A stretch of DNA of 64,000 nucleotides from Streptomyces sp. DT2A-34 (lineage in GTDB: Bacteria; Actinomycetota; Actinomycetes; Streptomycetales; Streptomycetaceae), in NCBI RefSeq assembly GCF_030499515.1, contig NZ_JASTWJ010000001.1, forward strand, positions 9,590,001-9,654,000, given 5' to 3'. Made by a program: the position numbers and the translations under genes. Of the stretch, positions 1-9,001 are shown in pieces (the first letter of the stretch is position 1; each line of letters starts with the position of its first letter). The notes under the pieces are model-generated. The model was not told the DNA's origin, made no database searches, and saw only the letters and a program-made list of their open reading frames with translations.

Positions 1-1044
1 CGGGCTGTCGGCGATCACGTATCTGGTGTTGGCCCCGCCGCCCCAGTACTCGAAGGGGAGCATCCACTTGCCGTCCGTCGTCCGCACGACGTTCGTCATG
101 CCCGGCCGGCCCCCGCCGATCTCCTTCTTGCCGCCGCCCATGTCCTGGGTCAGTCCCGCGAGGTCCACGACGGGATCACTCCAGTTCGCGCTGCGGCCGT
201 CCCAGGTCTTGTGGACGAGGATCTGACCGAGGGAATCCCTGGCGGTGTCGTTCGCGGGGTCCAGTATCGGGACGCCGGTGTCCGGGTTGAAGCCGACGTA
301 GTCGTTCTCGTCGGAGTAGTAGCAGACGAGCTTGCCCTTGTAGACCATCAGGTACGGCTCCCAGAGGGGATCGACCTGCTTGTTCGTGTTGGCGTTCGCG
401 ATGTTCTGCCCGGTGGCGCCCGCGCTGCCGCCCTGCCAGCCGCCGGTCGCCACGACGTTGAGGATCTTCCATGTCGCACCTTCGTCGGTGCTGGAGTACA
501 GCGCGATCGCCATGTCCTTGCGGTCACCGTCGTTGGACGGCGTCCAGTTCGGATCGGCCGCCTTGTGCTCCTTGTAGTAGTAGTCGTCGCCCGACACGAC
601 GCCGGCGAGGAGCAGCGTGCCCTGCTTCAGGTTCCCGACGTCCTGCGGAAGCGTGTAGAGGTACGGGTTGGTCCAGTTGCTCGTGTACTTCGCGTACTTG
701 GAGTCGCTGGAGATGTACGCCGGAGCCTTGACCTCGGACAGCGGCTGCCACGACGTGCCGTCGTCGTCGCTCTTGTAGACCGGGAGCGTCTGCTTGTCGG
801 CGCTTCCCGTCTCCGTCCCAACCGTGGACTTCTCGAACGACGCGACCAGACGCCCGCTCGGCAGCTGCGCCGACTTGGGGTAGATCGCGCAGTTGCCACG
901 TCCCTTCAGGCACGGTTCGCTGCCGAGCTGGTACAGGGTGCCTCCGGTCGGGTTGTACGCCTGCGCGCCGGACGCGGGGATGGCCAGCATCGCGGATGCC
1001 GCGACGAAGGTTCCCAGCGCTTTCCCTGCTCTTCTTCCGTGCAT
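1..1044 (-). CDS. Secreted sialidase-fold (BNR repeat) glycosyl hydrolase, 3' end outside window
   Basis: The frame is open from an ATG at 1044 to the left edge (348 codons seen), so the C-terminus is missing. A GAGGAGG ribosome site lies just upstream. The N-terminus has an Arg/Lys cluster, a hydrophobic stretch and a likely cleavage after SGAQA, so it is exported. Two Asp-box motifs are visible (SDDDGTSW near residue 90, SSTDEGATW near 185), which is the hallmark of six-bladed propeller hydrolases such as GH33 or GH93. The substrate cannot be read from the sequence. It is the last visible gene of the GH42/ABC operon and starts 46 nt after the GH42 stop. A decayed homologue lies at about 22.3-23.0 kb and carries a lectin-like C-terminus, which may show what follows beyond the edge. 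Confidence 0.85.
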   Translation of the reverse strand, partial: MHGRRAGKALGTFVAASAMLAIPASGAQAYNPTGGTLYQLGSEPCLKGRGNCAIYPKSAQLPSGRLVASFEKSTVGTETGSADKQTLPVYKSDDDGTSWQPLSEVKAPAYISSDSKYAKYTSNWTNPYLYTLPQDVGNLKQGTLLLAGVVSGDDYYYKEHKAADPNWTPSNDGDRKDMAIALYSSTDEGATWKILNVVATGGWQGGSAGATGQNIANANTNKQVDPLWEPYLMVYKGKLVCYYSDENDYVGFNPDTGVPILDPANDTARDSLGQILVHKTWDGRSANWSDPVVDLAGLTQDMGGGKKEIGGGRPGMTNVVRTTDGKWMLPFEYWGGGANTRYVIADSP

Positions 1045-1090
1045 TGCTCCTCCTCGGGGGATGGCCATGGTGATGCCTGTCTGGGGCGGA

Positions 1091-3229
1091 TCAGGAGACG
1101 AACACGCGTACGTCCCAGGCGCCGAGGTCCAGGGCCGCGCCTGCGGGGAGTGACGTGCCGTTCAGGGCGTCGGAGAGGTCCACCGGGGCGGGGACGCTTG
1201 TCGGCTCCCAGCTCCAGTTGTGGACGATGTGGACGCGGCGTCCGTCGGGAGAGGTGCCGGTCGTCGCGGTGACGGATGCCGGGAGGTCCTGCCACCCGCT
1301 GCTCGCGGCCGGGGCCATCCAGGCGGCCAGCGCCCGGGCGAGGGAGCGGCCGGGGATCGTGCCGACGTAGGTGACGCGGCCCGCGCCGTGGCGGCGGGTG
1401 GTGACCGCCGGCCAGCGGCCGAAGTGGGGGTGGTCATAGCCGGCGAGTACGTCGGCGTCGACGACCGCGACGCCCTCGATCCACTGCGTCGCCGTGGCCT
1501 CCGCGGGCACCTCGAACGCACCGCCGGGCACGGCGCTGATCGGGACCTCACCCGTGAGGTTGCTGAACTCGTCGTGCTGGACGCCCGCGGCGGCGACCAG
1601 ACGTCCGGGTGTCGGCTCGTGGCGGGCCCTGGCCTCGTGATCGGCGTAGCCGGTGCGCGGTCCGAGGACCAGGTGGCCGCCGGCCTCCGCGTAGGCCTCC
1701 AGCCAGTCGAGCGTGCTGTCGTCGACGACATACAGGGCCGGGGCCACGAGGACGGGGTGGCGCTGTACGGCTTCCCCGGGTGTCATGCCCTCCCGCTCAC
1801 CGCGCGGATCGTGCAGCTGCCGGGCGTGGACGATGCGCACCTGGCGGCCGGCGTCGAAGGCGCCGCGGTAGAAGGGGTCGAAGACGCGGTGGTAGGCGGC
1901 CGGGTCCGGCTCGCCGTCGGGTGTGGCGAGCGGCGGGTACTTCTGCATCAGCCACTTGCTGGGCATCGAGTAGACCATCGTGATGTCGGCGTCCGGCTCG
2001 AGCCCCGCGACGAGCGGACCGGCCGCCTCGAACTCGGCGCCGAGACGAGCGATTTCGGCATAGGTCCGGCCGGGCTGTCCGGTGTGCGGGAGCACGCCGC
2101 CCCAGTAGGTCTCCGCACCGAAACGCAGGGTCTGCCACTGCCAGTACTCGATCATCCGCGCCCCGCGCGCGACGTGCGCCCAGGCGGCCTGCCGCCACTG
2201 ACCGTCGTAGCCGGGCCGGTTGTCCCACGCGAAACCGATGCTCTGGGCGTTGGTCTCCGTTACCAGGAACGGCTCCTGACGCGAGGAGAACATCCAGTCG
2301 GCGGTCTGGTACATCGACCACACCCCGGTGGTCTTCCACTTCTGCTCGTGGGCGTCGGGAGTGGGGTCGGGCAGCAGGAGGCCGTCCTGCATGTCGTAGT
2401 ACGGGTTGCCGGAGGCGATGTCGAGGCGGTCCGACATCTCGTCGTCCTCCACCCCTTGGCGGGTATAGGAGATGCAGGTGGTGACGAACTGCTCGGGGCG
2501 CGCGTACTCGCGGACGATGTCGGCCTGCCAGCCTATGAACTCGGTGACCTGCCGGGCCTGGAACTCCCGCCAGGCGACGTCGTACTGGGGCTGTTCGTTG
2601 CCGTCCGGCGTCCACAGGTCGGCCCACGTGGACAGGCGGTGGGACCAGTAGACCAGGCCCCACTCGCGGTTGAGGGTCTCGACGTCCCCGTACTTCTCTC
2701 GCAGGTGGTCCACGAAGCGCTGGAAGACGCCCTGGTTGTGCAAGAGGTGCAGGCCCGGCTCGTTGTCGACCTGCCATCCGATGACCGCCGGGTGGTCGAC
2801 GTACCGGGCCACCATCTTGCGGATGATCCGCTCGGCGTGGAACCGGAACGCTGGGTGGGTGAAGTCGATCTCCTGGCGGGCGCCCCAGCCGAGGCGCTGC
2901 CCGGTGGCGTACTCGGCGGTGATCTCCGGGTACTGGCGGGCCAGCCACGGCGGCGCGGCGTAGGTCGGCGTGCCGATGATGACGGAGATGCCTCGTTCGT
3001 GGGCGCCGTCGAGGACGGGCTGGAGCCAGTCGAGGTCGAACCGTCCGCTCGTAGGCTCCCAGGTCGACCAGACCGACTCGCCGACCCGGATCACGGTGAA
3101 GTTCGCCTCGGCCATCAGGTCCAGGTCGGTCTTGAGACGTTCGTCGGGCCGCAGCTCGGGGTCGTAGGCGGGCGTGTACTCGTGGTAGTACGCGGCGCCG
3201 AAGAGGACGCGGGCAGGCAGAGCCGCCAT
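1091..3229 (-). CDS. GH42 beta-galactosidase, 712 aa
   Basis: This is a full-length GH42 beta-galactosidase, removing terminal beta-galactose from oligosaccharides. It has no signal peptide, so it acts in the cytoplasm. The N-terminal TIM barrel begins VLFGAAYYHEYTP. The acid/base Glu sits in WQVDNEPG (about residue 157) and the nucleophile Glu in FLVTETNAQS (about residue 315). A trimerisation-like domain and a C-terminal beta domain follow, which is normal length for the family. The start at 3229 is preceded by GGAGG; the frame stays open further upstream but overlaps the permease gene and is not used. The gene lies downstream of the sugar ABC genes, so the imported galactoside is probably cleaved here. 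Confidence 0.95.
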   Translation of the reverse strand: MAALPARVLFGAAYYHEYTPAYDPELRPDERLKTDLDLMAEANFTVIRVGESVWSTWEPTSGRFDLDWLQPVLDGAHERGISVIIGTPTYAAPPWLARQYPEITAEYATGQRLGWGARQEIDFTHPAFRFHAERIIRKMVARYVDHPAVIGWQVDNEPGLHLLHNQGVFQRFVDHLREKYGDVETLNREWGLVYWSHRLSTWADLWTPDGNEQPQYDVAWREFQARQVTEFIGWQADIVREYARPEQFVTTCISYTRQGVEDDEMSDRLDIASGNPYYDMQDGLLLPDPTPDAHEQKWKTTGVWSMYQTADWMFSSRQEPFLVTETNAQSIGFAWDNRPGYDGQWRQAAWAHVARGARMIEYWQWQTLRFGAETYWGGVLPHTGQPGRTYAEIARLGAEFEAAGPLVAGLEPDADITMVYSMPSKWLMQKYPPLATPDGEPDPAAYHRVFDPFYRGAFDAGRQVRIVHARQLHDPRGEREGMTPGEAVQRHPVLVAPALYVVDDSTLDWLEAYAEAGGHLVLGPRTGYADHEARARHEPTPGRLVAAAGVQHDEFSNLTGEVPISAVPGGAFEVPAEATATQWIEGVAVVDADVLAGYDHPHFGRWPAVTTRRHGAGRVTYVGTIPGRSLARALAAWMAPAASSGWQDLPASVTATTGTSPDGRRVHIVHNWSWEPTSVPAPVDLSDALNGTSLPAGAALDLGAWDVRVFVS

Positions 3230-3276
3230 GAAGGAAACCTCCGGGGAGTGGGGGAGTGGTACGAGGGCTGCGTGCC

Positions 3277-4209
3277 CTACTGCTTGACGCCACCGGCGGC
3301 CAAGCCGCTCTGCCAGTACCGCTGGAGCATGAGGAAGGCCACGACGAGCGGAAGGATCGAGATCAGGGAGCCGGTCACGACGAGGGCGAGCATGTCGCTG
3401 CTGGAGCCGGCCCCGCCGTTCTGGGCTTGGGCGGCCCAGGAGGAGAGGCCGACCGTGATGGGGTACAGGTCCGGGTCGTTGAGCATGATCAGCGGCAGGA
3501 AGTAGTTGTTCCAGGTCGCCACCAGCGTGAACAGCAGGACGGTCACCAGGCCCGGCGCGAGCAGCCGCAGCGCGATCGTGAAGAAGATCCGGGCCTCCCC
3601 GGCGCCGTCGATGCGGGCGGCCTCCAGGATGCTGTCGGGAATGGCGTCCTGCGCGTAGACGCGCATCAGGTAGAGACCGAACGGGTTGACCAGAGAGGGC
3701 AGGGTGATGGCCCAGGGCGTGTTGACCAGGCCCGCCTCGGCGAAGAGCAGATAGGTCGGGATCGCCAGAGCGGTGGTCGGGACCATCACCGCGCCGAGAA
3801 CGAGGTTGAAGCCGATCCGGTCGCCGCGGAAGCGGAACTTGGCGAAGCCGTACCCGGCCGCGGCCGCGAGCAGCGCCGCACCGACCGCGCTGACGCCGGC
3901 GTACATCACCGTGTTGAGCAGCCAGTGCACGAAGACCCCGTCGTCCTGGGTGAAGGTCGCCTTGACGTTCGCCAGCAGTTGCGGGGCGTCGGAGAACCAC
4001 AGGCCGAAGCTGTTGAACAGGTCCTGGGTGCTCTTGGTCGAGGCGATCAGCAGCCAGAACAGCGGGAGCAGGAAGTAGGCCAGGGCGGCCAGCATGGCGA
4101 TGGTCAGCGGGGTGCTGCGGCGTGAACGGGAACGGCGGCGTCGCCGAGGCGCGACGGGAGCCGCGTCCGTCACCGGGGCGGCGGTGACCGTGGGGGTCGT
4201 GGTCGTCAC
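3277..4209 (-). CDS. Sugar ABC transporter permease, MalG/CUT1 type, 310 aa
   Basis: This is an inner-membrane permease of a CUT1 carbohydrate importer. It has an Arg-rich cytoplasmic N-terminus (RRRRRSRSRR, about residue 25), then six hydrophobic segments. The EAA loop that docks the ATPase reads EAARIDGAGEARIFF (about residue 205). The GTG start at 4209 overlaps the TGA of the upstream permease by four bases and has AGGAGG six bases before it, so the two permeases are translationally coupled. No ATPase gene is present here; a shared MsiK-type ATPase encoded elsewhere is usual for Streptomyces (inference). Confidence 0.93.
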   Translation of the reverse strand: MTTTTPTVTAAPVTDAAPVAPRRRRRSRSRRSTPLTIAMLAALAYFLLPLFWLLIASTKSTQDLFNSFGLWFSDAPQLLANVKATFTQDDGVFVHWLLNTVMYAGVSAVGAALLAAAAGYGFAKFRFRGDRIGFNLVLGAVMVPTTALAIPTYLLFAEAGLVNTPWAITLPSLVNPFGLYLMRVYAQDAIPDSILEAARIDGAGEARIFFTIALRLLAPGLVTVLLFTLVATWNNYFLPLIMLNDPDLYPITVGLSSWAAQAQNGGAGSSSDMLALVVTGSLISILPLVVAFLMLQRYWQSGLAAGGVKQ

Positions 4210-5102
4210 GGGGTCCTCCTGCGGTTCGCGGTGAGCAGGATGGCGTAGGAGGCGATCACGATGACGAGGCCGAGGAGGAAGGACACCGTGGCCGCGTAGT
4301 TGACCTGCTGGCCGGTGAAGGCGAGGGAGTAGGCGTAGAGGTTGGCGGTGTAGGAGCTGCTGATGACGTCCGGGGCGACCTTCATCAGCAGGTTCGGTTC
4401 GTTGAAGAGCTGGAAGCTGCCGATGACGGAGAACAGCAGGGTGAGCATCAGTGCCGGCTTGAGCGCGGGGAGTTTGACGGACCATGCGATCCGCCAGGCG
4501 CCGGCGCCGTCCATCGCTGCGGCCTCGTACAGCTCCTGGGGGATGGTGCGCAGGGCGGCGTACAGGATGATCATGTTGTAGCCGACGAACTCCCAGGTCA
4601 CGATGTTCGCCAGGCTGCCGAGCATCCAGCTCTCGCTGAGGAAGCCGGGGACCGGCAGGTCCAGGTTCCGGCTCAGCTGGGCGAAGGGGCCGAAGTCCGG
4701 GCCGTACAGATAGCCCCACATGAGTGCGGCGACCACGCTCGGGACGGCGTACGGCACGAAGATGCCCAGCCGGATCACCCGGGCGAGCCGCAGCAGCCCG
4801 CTGTCCAGCGCGAGGGCGAACAGCAGTGCCAGCAGCAGCATCACCGGGACCTGGATCACGAAGAACAGCGCGACGCGTCCGACGCCGTGGATGAGCAGGG
4901 GGTCCTGGACGGCCTTGACGTAGTTGTCCAGCCCGACGAACGCCGTGCCGCCGATGAGGCGTTCCTGGAACAGGCTGAGGTAGGCGGCGTAGCCGAGCGG
5001 GGCGAGGAAGAGCAGGACGAAGAGCACCATGAACGGTGCGACGAACAGCGGCCCTGCCGCCCGGCGCTTCCCCTTGGCGGAGGTCGCGGTGGTGACGGCC
5101 AT
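4206..5102 (-). CDS. Sugar ABC transporter permease, MalF/CUT1 type, 298 aa
   Basis: This is the partner permease of the importer, with six transmembrane segments. The EAA motif reads EAAAMDGAGAWRIAW (about residue 195), followed by a conserved Pro-rich turn. The ATG at 5102 follows the TGA of the binding-protein gene by one base, so the genes are read from one transcript. It ends inside the start of the MalG-like gene in a GTGA overlap. Confidence 0.93.
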   Translation of the reverse strand: MAVTTATSAKGKRRAAGPLFVAPFMVLFVLLFLAPLGYAAYLSLFQERLIGGTAFVGLDNYVKAVQDPLLIHGVGRVALFFVIQVPVMLLLALLFALALDSGLLRLARVIRLGIFVPYAVPSVVAALMWGYLYGPDFGPFAQLSRNLDLPVPGFLSESWMLGSLANIVTWEFVGYNMIILYAALRTIPQELYEAAAMDGAGAWRIAWSVKLPALKPALMLTLLFSVIGSFQLFNEPNLLMKVAPDVISSSYTANLYAYSLAFTGQQVNYAATVSFLLGLVIVIASYAILLTANRRRTP

Positions 5103-5103
5103 C

Positions 5104-6495
5104 TCAGCTCCCCTTGACGGTGAAGCCCTGGCCCTTGGCGTACGTGGTCAGCCGCGACTGCCAGGTGCCGAGCGCGCGCACGGTGTCGGTCTTGTCGGCG
5201 AGGGACTTGCCGACCGTCTCGGTCCAGTCGGTGGCCGCCTGGTCGAGGAACGGCGGCCACTGGAAGGAGGAGTTGACCGTGGAACTGATGTCGGCGAACA
5301 GCTGGTTGACCTTCTGGCCGCCGTAGAACGACGGCGCCTGGCCGACGAACTCGGCGTCCGTGAGCAGGGCCTTGGTCGCCGGGAAGAAGAACTGCTCGGT
5401 GGCGAACATGCGCGCGCTGGCCGGGTCGCTGTTGAGGAACTGCGCGAACACGGCCGCCGCGATGGGGTTCTTGGTGGAGCGGATGACCGCGGTCGTGGAG
5501 CCGCCCCAGTTGCCCGAGCTGGGCTTGGCCGTATCCCACTGCGGCAGCGGGGCCGCCCGCCACTTGCCCGCGGTGGCCTTGGCGGAGCCGGAGAGGAAGA
5601 CGGGCCCCCAGGCGGCGGTGAGCCAGGTGGCGTACTTGCCCTTGTTGAGCGCGGCGTACCAGGCGTCGGTGAAGTCCGGCTCGACGCCGATGACCCCTTC
5701 CTTCGCGAGCCCGCCCCAGTATTCGCCGAGCTTCCTGGAGACGGCGTCGTCGACGCTGATGGTGATGTCGCTCTTGTCGGACGTCACATAGGGCTTGGCG
5801 CCCGCCTGCCACTGCAGGCCGTGCCAGGCGGGCGGCTGGTTCGCCGCGAGGTTGGTGATGTAGACGTCGGGGTCGGCCTTGTGAAGCTTGCGCGCCGCCG
5901 CGGCGAACTCGTCCCAGGTCCCCGGCACTTCGATGCCGTGCTCGTCGAAGATGTCCTGCCGGTACAGCATGCCCATCGGGCCGGTGTCCTGGGGGATCGC
6001 CCAGACCTCGCCGTCGCTGCCGCTGACCTGTCCCCAAGTCCAGTCGACGAACTGGTCCTTGAGCGCGGAGGCACCGTAAGGCCGAAGGTCCAGCAGACTG
6101 TCTGTGATCGTGAAGGTCGGGATCGCCTGGTATTCCATCTGCACCATGTCCGGAGCGCCGCTCCCGGCCTTCAGCGCCGTACGCAGCTTGGTGTACTGCG
6201 GGGTGCCCTGGCCGGCGTTGACGATCTTGACCTTGACGGCTGGGTACTTCTCCTCGAAGAGCGCGATCTCCTTGGCGATGTTCGGGACCCAGGTCCAGAA
6301 CGTCAGCTCGGTCGGCGTCTTCATCGCCTTGTCGATGTCGGCCTGACTGACCGGCTTTGCGGCCGCGGAGGAACCGCCGGAGGTACCGCCGCCGCAAGCC
6401 GTGAGGGCGGCGCCGAGCGACAGGGCGCCCGTCGCGGTGAGGAACAGACGACGGTTCATGGAGGACGAGCTGGCGAAGGATCCGGACGTGGGCAT
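5104..6495 (-). CDS. Sugar ABC transporter substrate-binding lipoprotein, 463 aa
   Basis: This is the extracellular solute-binding protein (SBP family 1) that captures the sugar for the two downstream permeases. The N-terminus carries MNRRLFLTATG, then a hydrophobic run and the lipobox LTAC at about residue 34, so it is lipid-anchored outside the membrane. The start at 6495 is chosen because GGGAG lies 6-7 bases upstream; the internal ATG at 6459 has no such site. Aromatic-rich segments such as WTWVPN and SFQWPPF fit carbohydrate binding. The ligand is not identifiable, but the GH42 enzyme in the operon suggests a beta-galactoside (inference). Confidence 0.92.
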   Translation of the reverse strand: MPTSGSFASSSSMNRRLFLTATGALSLGAALTACGGGTSGGSSAAAKPVSQADIDKAMKTPTELTFWTWVPNIAKEIALFEEKYPAVKVKIVNAGQGTPQYTKLRTALKAGSGAPDMVQMEYQAIPTFTITDSLLDLRPYGASALKDQFVDWTWGQVSGSDGEVWAIPQDTGPMGMLYRQDIFDEHGIEVPGTWDEFAAAARKLHKADPDVYITNLAANQPPAWHGLQWQAGAKPYVTSDKSDITISVDDAVSRKLGEYWGGLAKEGVIGVEPDFTDAWYAALNKGKYATWLTAAWGPVFLSGSAKATAGKWRAAPLPQWDTAKPSSGNWGGSTTAVIRSTKNPIAAAVFAQFLNSDPASARMFATEQFFFPATKALLTDAEFVGQAPSFYGGQKVNQLFADISSTVNSSFQWPPFLDQAATDWTETVGKSLADKTDTVRALGTWQSRLTTYAKGQGFTVKGS

Positions 6496-6693
6496 GGTGA
6501 ACTCCCGCCGATGGCGAAGGGACAGCACGCCGGGCGAGGGCGTGCGGAAAGGGGATGACGAAGGAGAAAGCGGGCGTGGGCGCGACGATCTGGACGTCGG
6601 AGCCGACGGATACGGGAAGCGCGGCTGCGCGGGCTGCGACCGGTGTACGGCACGCAGGTGTGTGCGGAACGGACCGCAGCGCGCTGCGGCCAT

Positions 6694-6709
6694 GTGGCTC
6701 GAGAGCCAC
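6694..6709. promoter_or_regulatory. Candidate LacI-family operator upstream of the sugar operon
   Basis: The 16 bases form an inverted repeat, GTGGCTC-GA-GAGCCAC, with perfect 7-bp arms. The site is about 200 bases upstream of the binding-protein start and between it and the LacI-family gene. Length and position suit a LacI-type operator, but no binding data exist. Confidence 0.5.
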
Positions 6710-6868
6710 TGGGTGAAGGCGAATGCGCGCGTCGTCCGTGTGGCGGGGTCGTCCGCAGTGGCGGGACGCGGTCGGGCTGGGTAGGGCTGAACCATGGCCG
6801 GTACGGCGGCCAGCCCCTCGGCTCACGCGCCGGGTCTGGGCTCTGCGGCCCAAACTGATCGGCGCCGT

Positions 6869-8011
6869 TCAGTGGTGGGTGGACGGGCCCTTCTTCGGGA
6901 GCGAAGGACTGGACGCCTCGCCACGGGATCGAGAGGTGCTATGTCGTCGACGTCCCGGGGGCGTCCGGGGCGGCGGGGGCTGGGTCGAAGCACGGACGAC
7001 GAGGTCGACCGGTGGGTCGCTCGCCGGCAGAGCCTCTGCCTGCGGGTTCTCGATGGCGTGCACGAGTCGTTTGAGCCCCTCCTGCGCCACGGTGTCGAAC
7101 GGCTGCCGCACCGTGGTCAGTGGAGGAGTCACATAGGCGGCGACCGGGATGTCGTCGAAGCCGACGACGCTGACGTCCTCCGGCACCTGCCGGCCGGCTT
7201 CCGTCAGAGCCCGGATCAGGCCGATGGCCATGTCGTCGTTGGCGGCGAACACCGCCGTCACCTCGGAGTCGGCGGCCAGTTGCAGGCCCGCCGCATAGCC
7301 GGAGGCGGCCGACCAGTCGCCCTCGACGACCGGCGGCTCCTCCCTGCCATGTGCGGCCAGCGCCGCCCGCCATCCCTCGAGACGGTCCTTGGCGGCGTAC
7401 CACCGCTGGGGACCGGCGAGGTGATGGACCGTCGGGTGTCCCAGGTCCAGCAGATGTTCGACGGCCGCCTGTGCCATCAGATCGGCGCCGCGCCCCCCGA
7501 ACAACACTGTGGAGGCCGCGAAGGGCGGTGGCGCGCCAAGGACCAGAACGGGCACGTCGACGCGGACGGAGAGGTCTCCTTCGCCGCCTTCCTCGTCGAT
7601 CGGCTCGGAGATGACGATCCCGTCCACGCCCTGGTCGAGGAGCGAGCCGACGGCGCCGGCGACCCCCGCCGGGTCGCCTTCCATCGTGTTGACCACGCGG
7701 AGCGCGTAGCCCGTGTCCCGGACGACCCGCTCCACACCCATGAGCAGTGAGGCGGGACCGTACAGGGCCGTGCCCAGTGTCACCACGCCGATCGAGCGGG
7801 TCCGTCCGGAGGCCAGCGCCCGGGCGGCGTTGTTGCGCCGGTAGCCGAGCTGTTCGGCGGCTTCGAGGACGCGCCGGCGTACCTCGGCGGACACGTATGG
7901 CTCGTCGTTGAAGACCCTCGACACCGTTTTCTGCGAGACCCCGGCCACCCGGGCCACGTCCACGCTGCGCGGCGCGCCGGTGCTTCCGTCCCGTCCTGTC
8001 CCTCGCGTCAT
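6869..8011 (-). CDS. LacI-family transcriptional regulator, 380 aa
   Basis: This is a repressor-type regulator. The N-terminal helix-turn-helix reads VDVARVAGVSQKTVSRVFN (about residues 16-34), followed by the hinge helix and a periplasmic-binding-protein-like sensor domain (about residues 70-335). The C-terminal tail (about residue 345 on) is Pro/Arg/Ser-rich. The start at 8011 has GGGAG six bases upstream; the frame is open further but lacks a site there. The gene is immediately upstream of, and on the same strand as, the sugar ABC/GH42 operon, which it probably controls with a sugar as inducer. Confidence 0.93.
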   Translation of the reverse strand: MTRGTGRDGSTGAPRSVDVARVAGVSQKTVSRVFNDEPYVSAEVRRRVLEAAEQLGYRRNNAARALASGRTRSIGVVTLGTALYGPASLLMGVERVVRDTGYALRVVNTMEGDPAGVAGAVGSLLDQGVDGIVISEPIDEEGGEGDLSVRVDVPVLVLGAPPPFAASTVLFGGRGADLMAQAAVEHLLDLGHPTVHHLAGPQRWYAAKDRLEGWRAALAAHGREEPPVVEGDWSAASGYAAGLQLAADSEVTAVFAANDDMAIGLIRALTEAGRQVPEDVSVVGFDDIPVAAYVTPPLTTVRQPFDTVAQEGLKRLVHAIENPQAEALPASDPPVDLVVRASTQPPPPRTPPGRRRHSTSRSRGEASSPSLPKKGPSTHH

Positions 8012-8048
8012 GACGTCTCCCGATGGCGACACGATCGAGCCCAATGAT

Positions 8049-8069
8049 GTCAGACGCCGTTTGTCTGAC
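8049..8069. promoter_or_regulatory. Inverted repeat upstream of the LacI-family gene
   Basis: GTCAGAC and GTCTGAC form perfect 7-bp arms around a 7-base spacer, 38-58 bases upstream of the regulator start. This could be an autoregulatory operator or a leader hairpin. The rest of the 8.07-8.46 kb interval shows no supportable gene. Confidence 0.35.
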
Positions 8070-8457
8070 TGCGCGGTCATGTCTACGCAGTCATACGGCA
8101 GGCGTCAAGAGTTTGGAACGCATCCGTAACGGTCCGTCGGGGCCGGGCCACCGACGGACCGGGGTCGTGGCGGCGAACAGCCGGCGCCCGTGCGGCGCCG
8201 CATACGACGGTTCGGCCGCCCGGTCGCGGCCGGCTCCCCGTCGGCGGACACCAGGCGGCGCCGACAGCGGCGTGGGGGCCCTGTCACACCCTGGAACGCC
8301 GACTTCCGGCATGGCACGGTCTGCCGTGATGCGAGAACAGTGACCAGGCTTGATGCTCGGTGAAGATCGTCTTGCGTCAAGGGGAGTCCCCTTCTCACCC
8401 CAACCTGTTCAGCCCGCCCCGCAGTAGCAGGCAACCGAGAACCGAGGAGATGAACTG

Positions 8458-8841
8458 ATGACCACCACTGCTCCCTGGCTCGACGACGAACTCGACCGGG
8501 TCGGATCGGCCGAGGAAATCGAGGTCGCCTCCCGGCGCCGGGAGGGCGAGCTGAGCAGTTGGCGCACCATCTGGGTCGTGCGCGTGGGCGACGGCATCTA
8601 CGTCCGCTCCGTGAACGGCCCCACCTCCGCCTGGTTCCGCGGCACCCGAACCCGACACGAGGGCCGTGTCGAGGCCGATGGGGTCGAGAAGGACGTGGCG
8701 TTCGAGGACCTCGACGGCGAGACCAACGACGCGGTCGACGCCGCCTACCGCACCAAGGACAGCCGGTACTCCGCCAACACCATCCAGCGCATCACGAGCT
8801 CCACCGCGGGCTCGACGACCATGCGGCTCCTGCCTCGCTGA
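8458..8841 (+). CDS. DUF2255 family protein, 127 aa
   Basis: A small soluble protein with the DUF2255 pattern: EIEVASRR near residue 22, a central IWVVRVGDGIYVRS strand, then GPTSAWFRG and a Y-x-KD-S-RY segment near residue 100. The family has a compact beta-rich fold related to pyridoxamine-phosphate-oxidase-like or nitroreductase-like proteins, and its function is unknown. GAGGAG lies upstream of the ATG. A small frame and the antiporter remnant follow on the same strand. Confidence 0.88.
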   Translation: MTTTAPWLDDELDRVGSAEEIEVASRRREGELSSWRTIWVVRVGDGIYVRSVNGPTSAWFRGTRTRHEGRVEADGVEKDVAFEDLDGETNDAVDAAYRTKDSRYSANTIQRITSSTAGSTTMRLLPR

Positions 8842-8860
8842 CCGCCGCGGGAGAAGAGCA

Positions 8861-9001
8861 ATGTTCACTGTCACCGCCCACGCCGCCACGTCGCCCGGCG
8901 AGCCCCTCGCCCCGACCAGCGCCGAGCATCGTGATCCCGGACGCCACGATGTCGCGCAGTCGGTCATCCGACTCCTGACCCGGCTGGTAGCCATGCCGTG
9001 A
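8861..9001 (+). CDS. Possible 46-aa small protein
   Basis: A short frame from ATG 8861 ends at TGA 8999-9001, overlapping the GTG start of the antiporter remnant by four bases (GTGA), as in coupled genes. There is a weak purine-rich site before it. The product (begins MFTVTAHAAT) has no family I recognise. It may be a real leader-like protein or chance. Confidence 0.3.
   Translation: MFTVTAHAATSPGEPLAPTSAEHRDPGRHDVAQSVIRLLTRLVAMP

Noticed and set aside
1220..3505. A 761-codon open frame opposite the GH42 gene
   Set aside because: It is the opposite-strand shadow of a strongly supported enzyme; high GC keeps the frame open.
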